A DNA stretch of 64,000 nt, taken from Pseudolysobacter sp964466115. GTDB lineage: Bacteria > Pseudomonadota > Gammaproteobacteria > Xanthomonadales > Rhodanobacteraceae. The stretch spans positions 8,269 through 72,268 of the forward strand of contig CAYXMH010000015.1 in assembly GCA_964466115.1 (NCBI GenBank), written 5' to 3'. This document shows positions 59,433 through 64,000 of the stretch, one piece after another. Numbering within the stretch: the stretch's first letter is position 1; the number at the start of each line of letters is the position of its first letter. Both the position numbers and the translations under genes were made by a program. A model generated the notes under the pieces. That model made no database searches. It was given only the letters and a program-made list of their open reading frames with translations, and was not told the DNA's origin.

Positions 59433-60702
59433 TCAAGAGCTAGGAAAACCGCTAGAGGGTTTTATTGAGCTGCCTGGCTTTAAGAAAGGTCGTGTACGTG
59501 ATATTCGCGCGCCGATTCAGGATCGCGACGCTTTAAGTGGTAAACCCAAAAATAAATCGCTGCTCCCGAGCAGAAGTCATCGGACTGCTGCACTGGCAAA
59601 AGTACCTCAAGCGGTTGTCAAAATCACCGGCTATTCCAAGGGATCGCATCAACATGTTAGAGAGCATATTGCGTACATTACACGTAACGGAAAATTGCCA
59701 TTGGAATGCGAAAATGGGGATGTGTTGGAAGGCAAGAAAACGTCAAAAGAGTTAGTACAAACTTGGGGCATAAAGCATCTGGGACCAGAAACCGAAGAGG
59801 CATTTAAGAATGGGCAATTACGTCGAAAAGTCGCCCATATGATGGTTTCCTCACCGGAAGGAGCCAGCCCCGAAAAGCTGCGCGAAATCACGCGCGATTT
59901 CTTACATAGGCAGTTCGGAGAGACGACTCGCTATGCTTTTGCCGTTCACGACGACACGAAAAATTCCCATGCCCATATTGTGCTCGCTATGCGCGGATAC
60001 GATGGGAAGAAACTGCGTATTGGACGTGCCGAGATTCAGAATATGCGAGAGGTTTACGCGGAGGTTGCAACCGAGCACGGGGTATCGTTAAGCGCGTCAC
60101 GCCGCGTCGATCTACAACGCGATCAAGCACCAAAGGAAGCTAGGGATAATAAGGAATTTCGGATCGCAAAGCGCGGTGAATCGAGTGTGTCTTTTGCATC
60201 GTCGGTGCGGCGTGCTTACGAGGAGCTTATTGGCCGCAAACCGACAAAAACTAAAGCAGAAATTCGGTTCGATGAGGAGTCAAAAGATGTGCGAAAAACC
60301 GCCGGAGTGGACGCAGCATTTTATGCTGACTTGGCGCGTGAAAACCCGGCGAAAGCTAAACAACTCGAAAAGCTTTCAGCGCTCCACGCCAAAGCGAGTG
60401 CGAGCCAAGACAATCCGAAGTCAGCGCGCGAGCAGTTTAGAGAATTAGTAATTGCCGCAGCAAATGGCGAAAAGACACATCCAATGGACCGAGCGAAAAA
60501 CGCCGGGGAACCCACTGTTGCTATGCGTGTATTAGCCGAGACGATTGCGAAGGAAAAGAAGCTCGAGCTACCCGAAAATTACGAACACAATTTTGCGACT
60601 ACGCGCGCATTTTTGGACACGCATGCCAAGCGGGAAATTGGTAGTGCTCGCGCCCGGCAGATTCAACTACAACGGCAAAATCGTTTGGTTGAATTGGAGT
60701 AA
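59425..60702 (+). CDS. MOBP-type conjugative relaxase
   Basis: The 425-residue protein has the MOBP motifs: a GYSKGSHQHVREHIAYI region and the metal-binding motif HDDTKNSHAHIVL near residue 175. A basic helical C-terminal part follows. It cuts oriT, carries the strand through the VirB channel and rejoins it. ATG 59425 is preferred over TTG 59419. No coupling protein (VirD4) is in the window; it probably lies outside. Catalytic Tyr is expected in the N-terminal region but I cannot fix it. Confidence 0.88.
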   Translation: MANQELGKPLEGFIELPGFKKGRVRDIRAPIQDRDALSGKPKNKSLLPSRSHRTAALAKVPQAVVKITGYSKGSHQHVREHIAYITRNGKLPLECENGDVLEGKKTSKELVQTWGIKHLGPETEEAFKNGQLRRKVAHMMVSSPEGASPEKLREITRDFLHRQFGETTRYAFAVHDDTKNSHAHIVLAMRGYDGKKLRIGRAEIQNMREVYAEVATEHGVSLSASRRVDLQRDQAPKEARDNKEFRIAKRGESSVSFASSVRRAYEELIGRKPTKTKAEIRFDEESKDVRKTAGVDAAFYADLARENPAKAKQLEKLSALHAKASASQDNPKSAREQFRELVIAAANGEKTHPMDRAKNAGEPTVAMRVLAETIAKEKKLELPENYEHNFATTRAFLDTHAKREIGSARARQIQLQRQNRLVELE

Positions 60703-60881
60703 TACCGGTTTGAAGCGAAAAAAAATTGTTCGTGATATCGAAATTTAATTAGCTAGTTCGAAGCTACTGCTTGGTTACCAAATTATGCAATGTAGCAGAT
60801 ACGTATGATTGCGTTGCACTAGTGTTCCGAAAGCGTGAATTGCGTTAGGCTGTCTATTCGGACCGACCCCCGGAGAATGGG

Positions 60882-62786
60882 ATGAAGGTAATAAGCGTTC
60901 AAGTCCACATGTTTCGCAATATTCTCGATTCTAGTGAAGTTCAGATTCAATCCGACATAACATGTTTAGTCGGAAAAAACGAATCGGGCAAGACAGCGTT
61001 TCTACAAGCGTTGTGGAGATTGAATCCGGCTAGGACCGAGACAAACTTTTCTATTGCCGATCATTACCCTGCATGGCTTGAAAAACGGCACCGACAAGAT
61101 GGAAAAGATCTTAATGAGGTTAGGCCGATTGCAGTGCAACTTGAATGGGAACCTGCCGATTTGAAGCAGGTACAGGAAAAGTTTGGCAACGGAGTCATAG
61201 TCTCAGGTGCAATTCTAGAAGTTTACAAAAAGTACAATAACACCTTTGATTGGGACGTTGAGTTCAATGAGAAACAGGCGGTTGAGAACTTCCTGCATGG
61301 ACGGGGTTTGTCGACCGATTTGGTAGTAGCCTATTCTGCCGTCGGCACTTTTAATGAACTGAGCACTAAACTCGCCAATGACATTAACAATGAAGCGAGC
61401 CCAAGCGATACAGAATTACTGAAAAAAGTACGTAATGCTGCTACAGCCCTCCTAGGCAACATTACTTTTGAGGATGCATTATGGAAGGTTATTGAAACGC
61501 GGATCCCTAAATTTTTTTACTTTGCTGAGTACAGCAAATTACCCTATACCGTAAATATTCTGAAGGTGTTACAGGACAAGGAGCTAAAAGAACAGGAGAG
61601 AACAGCTCTTGCATTGTTGCGGTTGGGCGGAGCTGATAGTGATTATTTCCTTAATCCCAATTATGAACGCCGAAAGCGGGAGCTAGAAAACGTCGCAAAT
61701 GTCCTTACGGAGGATGTCAATAAGTATTGGACGCAAAACTCGGAACTGCGTGTACAGCCAGAAATAACGCAACGAACGGAGAATCTAAACAACGGCCAGC
61801 AAGCGGTACTGGACGAAATGAAATTACGCATTTGGGACAATCGACACTTGTTGTCGTTGCCATTCGATGAACACTCCGCCGGTTTTCAATGGTTCTTTTC
61901 ATTCTTAGCTGCTTTTTCAGAGTTCGAAAATAAAGATCCTGCGGTAGTCATCTTGCTGGATGAACCTGCCGTCGGACTTCACGCGAAGGCGCAGGCGGAC
62001 TTCCTCAGATTTATAGAGGAGCGATTGGCCAAGAGGTGTCAAGTCCTTTACACGACGCACTCGCCATTTATGGTGCAACCAGGAAAACTTGAGCGTGTCC
62101 GACTGGTCGAAGACCGAGGCAAAGAGGAAGGATCTGTAGTTACAGCGGACGTTTTGACTCGAGACCGAGACACGATCTTTCCATTGCAAGGTGCTCTCGG
62201 GTATGACCTAGTGCAACATCTATTTGTCGCTGAAAATAACCTAGTTGTTGAGGGCACCTCCGATTACGCTTATCTCAAAATTATTTCTGACTTCCTGGCG
62301 TCTCAGAACCGCACTGCATTAGACCCCAAGTGGAGCATTATTCCCGTAGGTGGCGCGGATTGTGTACCGACTTTCGTAGCACTTCTTGGTAATCACCTTA
62401 AAATTACGGTGTTGGTGGACTCGCGCAAAGAAGGACATCAGAAGCTGGAACGAATGGCTGCGAGCGGTTATTTGAAAAGGGAACGGATAGTTCTCGTGGG
62501 TGAACTACTTCAACGAAAGATGGGTGATATCGAAGACTTGTTCGAGATTGGTGAATACCTAACCCTATACAATAAAGCATTTGGCAAATCGCTAAAAGAG
62601 CAGGAAATTAAGGGTTCTGATCCAATCGTTGCGCGCATCGCACGTCACGAACAGATAGAACGATTCGATCACGGACGTCCTGCGGATGTATTTCTGCGAG
62701 AGCGTGAGGTGATACTGAATAATTTGAGTGCGGCGACATTTGATCGGTTCGAAGCACTGTTTGACAGGATCAACAAGACTTTGTGA
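60882..62786 (+). CDS. OLD-family ATPase/TOPRIM nuclease, retron effector candidate
   Basis: The 634-residue protein has an ABC-type ATPase with Walker A GKNESGKT (residues 31-38), a signature-like segment (HSAGFQWFFSFLAAF), Walker B VVILLDEPAVGLH near 350 and the His-switch region TTHSPFMV. A TOPRIM domain follows (VVEGTSDYAYL near 455, TVLVDSRKEG near 510, GDIEDLFE near 548). OLD proteins are anti-phage nucleases, and Retron-Eco8 uses an OLD-family effector. It directly precedes the retron ncRNA and RT. The usual DxD of TOPRIM is DSR, so some catalytic change is possible. Confidence 0.9.
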   Translation: MKVISVQVHMFRNILDSSEVQIQSDITCLVGKNESGKTAFLQALWRLNPARTETNFSIADHYPAWLEKRHRQDGKDLNEVRPIAVQLEWEPADLKQVQEKFGNGVIVSGAILEVYKKYNNTFDWDVEFNEKQAVENFLHGRGLSTDLVVAYSAVGTFNELSTKLANDINNEASPSDTELLKKVRNAATALLGNITFEDALWKVIETRIPKFFYFAEYSKLPYTVNILKVLQDKELKEQERTALALLRLGGADSDYFLNPNYERRKRELENVANVLTEDVNKYWTQNSELRVQPEITQRTENLNNGQQAVLDEMKLRIWDNRHLLSLPFDEHSAGFQWFFSFLAAFSEFENKDPAVVILLDEPAVGLHAKAQADFLRFIEERLAKRCQVLYTTHSPFMVQPGKLERVRLVEDRGKEEGSVVTADVLTRDRDTIFPLQGALGYDLVQHLFVAENNLVVEGTSDYAYLKIISDFLASQNRTALDPKWSIIPVGGADCVPTFVALLGNHLKITVLVDSRKEGHQKLERMAASGYLKRERIVLVGELLQRKMGDIEDLFEIGEYLTLYNKAFGKSLKEQEIKGSDPIVARIARHEQIERFDHGRPADVFLREREVILNNLSAATFDRFEALFDRINKTL

Positions 62787-62842
62787 TTATGGAATTTTGC
62801 GCACTTAGGATAGATATGGCGATCAGCGCATACTAGCAGTAG

Positions 62843-62872
62843 TTCACGCTGTGCGAACGTGCATGCTAGAAT
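62843..62872 (+). promoter_or_regulatory. Candidate promoter of the retron ncRNA
   Basis: TTCACG at 62843-62848 and TAGAAT at 62867-62872 are separated by 18 bp, and the predicted start (about 62879-62880) falls on the first base of the a1 arm. Inferred from spacing; not proven. Confidence 0.5.
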
Positions 62873-62879
62873 TTAAACG

Positions 62880-63014
62880 GACCTACAGGCAGACCTTTTG
62901 CCATGATTCGTGGTATGTGAAACTAACGTCAGAAGCTTTGCTTCCGACGCTCTCCTTGCTGCGGTGACTCCAAATATGGGGTTCGCTTGCCTCGCGTAAG
63001 AGTGCCTGTAGGTC
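62880..63014 (+). ncRNA. Retron msr-msd ncRNA
   Basis: About 135 nt bounded by perfect 12-bp complementary arms a1 (GACCTACAGGCA, 62880-62891) and a2 (TGCCTGTAGGTC, 63003-63014). In between lie a 7-bp hairpin (62899-62915, one to two G-T pairs), suited to msr, and a 10-bp hairpin with one mismatch (62927-62949) suited to msd. It ends 22 bp before the RT start, the classical retron place for this RNA. The branching G is expected after a1 but cannot be fixed from sequence. Confidence 0.8.
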
Positions 63015-63036
63015 TAACTATCTCGATCCGCTCTGA

Positions 63037-63969
63037 ATGACTCAGTTAACATTACTAAAATCGGCAACTACACTTCATGAGGTAGCTGCGCTTTTGCGTT
63101 TCAAGCCATCCACTCTTTCCTTCATCCTGTACAAGAAGGGAGATGCTAGCAAATACAAAAAGTTCGATATCTCCAAACGATACGGCGGGACGCGCCAAAT
63201 CTGCGCACCGTTGGCCGATCTAAAGCTAGTTCAACGACGTCTGTCGGATATTCTTCAGAACTGCGTCGAAGAGATCAATAAAGTTAATAGTCGGGACGAC
63301 CGCATTGCACATGGATTCAAACGAAATCGTTCGATCATCACGAACGCAAAGGAACACCGCAATCGTAGGTACGTCTTCAATGTTGATTTGAAGAACTTCT
63401 TCAGTTCCATCAATTTCGGGCGTATTCGCGGCTTCTTCATTAAGGACAAGGATTTTTTGCTTCATACGAATGTTGCGACAGTGCTCGCCCAAATTGCTTG
63501 CTACGAAAACGCACTGCCACAGGGAAGTCCGTGTTCACCCGTTATCTCCAATTTGATCGGACATGTTCTTGATATCCAGCTCGTTCGGTTGGCTTTAAAT
63601 ACTGGCTGCACCTATTCTCGATACGCAGATGACTTAACGTTCTCCACAAATAAGTCAGATTTCCCCGTGAGCATAGCTAAACGTACGGGAGTCGATGAAC
63701 ACAAATGGATCCCGGGCAAGGAGCTCGCGAGACTAATCCAAAAGAGTGGCTTTGAAATAAATCCTTTCAAAACGCGAATGCAGTATCGTGATTCGCGTCA
63801 AGAAGTTACAGGGCTAGTCGTCAACAGCAAAGTGAACGTTCGGTGTGAGTACAGACATACAGTTCGCGCAATGGTGCATCGCTTGTTCAATACTGGCAGT
63901 TTTGAGTTCGCGCACACTGCGATAGACGAAAACGGAATTGTGAGGATTGAATCGCCCCGGATTTCGTAG
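63037..63969 (+). CDS. Retron reverse transcriptase, probably C-terminally shortened
   Basis: The 310-residue protein carries the core RT motifs: NVDLKNFFSSI with the first catalytic Asp, LPQGSPCSPVISN, and RYADDLTFS (Tyr196-Asp199). It also shows both retron hallmarks, NAxxH (NAKEH, residues 103-107) and VTG (EVTGLVVN, 257-259). The thumb part ends soon after HRLFNTGSFEF, at TAG 63967. Related proteins, as I recall, run some tens of residues further, so a truncation or frameshift is possible. It lies right behind the ncRNA and the OLD effector gene. Confidence 0.88.
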   Translation: MTQLTLLKSATTLHEVAALLRFKPSTLSFILYKKGDASKYKKFDISKRYGGTRQICAPLADLKLVQRRLSDILQNCVEEINKVNSRDDRIAHGFKRNRSIITNAKEHRNRRYVFNVDLKNFFSSINFGRIRGFFIKDKDFLLHTNVATVLAQIACYENALPQGSPCSPVISNLIGHVLDIQLVRLALNTGCTYSRYADDLTFSTNKSDFPVSIAKRTGVDEHKWIPGKELARLIQKSGFEINPFKTRMQYRDSRQEVTGLVVNSKVNVRCEYRHTVRAMVHRLFNTGSFEFAHTAIDENGIVRIESPRIS

Positions 63970-64000
63970 ACATCCTGTAGCCTCTCACGCGAGGCAACCA

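Noticed and set aside
63970..63980. CATCCTGT, resembling the nic site of IncI/IncP oriT
   Set aside because: It lies at the end of the retron RT without flanking inverted repeats or mobilisation genes; an 8-base match is expected by chance.

Overview
The window reads as most of a conjugative element, a plasmid or plasmid-like ICE, from a Gram-negative proteobacterium. A gammaproteobacterium near the Xanthomonadales is my best guess. The hints are RpfC-like hybrid kinases, CopL-type small proteins ahead of metal operons, a VirB-type secretion system, and a secreted protein ending in IFTNGYE, which resembles terminal motifs I associate with that order. This assignment is inference. No rRNA or tRNA gene was found, and no insertion sequence or CRISPR array.

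Layout. Positions 1-4230 (minus) hold a type IV secretion operon in the order virB2, virB3, virB4, a small unknown gene, virB5, a tiny Eex-like lipoprotein and the start of virB6. Positions 4530-5290 hold two small unknown genes. Positions 5371-11897 hold two RpfC-like hybrid kinases (one apparently degenerate), lpxB, a DUF5063 gene and lpxH. Positions 12017-35472 are a heavy-metal island. It carries arsR-arsI-aquaglyceroporin-arsC, a cusCBA copper/silver efflux operon with a leader gene, a second HME-RND operon with a PII-like gene, two CDF transporters, and a copper module (CopL-like protein, TolC-type protein, Tat-exported multicopper oxidase, cytochrome c fusion, Csp-type copper store, catalase-family protein).

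Positions 35604-37088 hold a membrane protein and a higBA toxin-antitoxin pair. Positions 37262-52150 carry two cargo genes (DUF6573-like and an orphan DNA methyltransferase). Each sits behind the same 233-bp structured leader and ahead of the same hairpin. The 13.9 kb between the leaders contains a very large RHS toxin with a Tae4-like amidase C-terminus, two exported paralogous candidate immunity proteins, and an XRE regulator.

Positions 52602-56700 are the replication and partition core: a Rep_3-type initiator, parB, parA and two iteron clusters. Positions 56769-60702 hold small genes, a KorB-like ParB protein, a candidate oriT region, a mobC-like gene and a MOBP relaxase. Positions 60882-63969 are a retron-type defence locus: an OLD-family ATPase/TOPRIM protein, a structured ncRNA bounded by a perfect 12-bp inverted repeat, and a retron reverse transcriptase.

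How it fits together. The Rep/Par, mobilisation and VirB genes maintain and transfer the element. Shared palindromes (CAATCATGATTG, TATGCTA-type and CATACT-type sites) near the transfer, partition and cargo promoters suggest a global regulatory circuit of the KorA/KorB kind. The metal island is the main benefit to the host. The paired leader/hairpin genes look like establishment genes expressed on entry, and the retron and RHS loci provide defence and competition.
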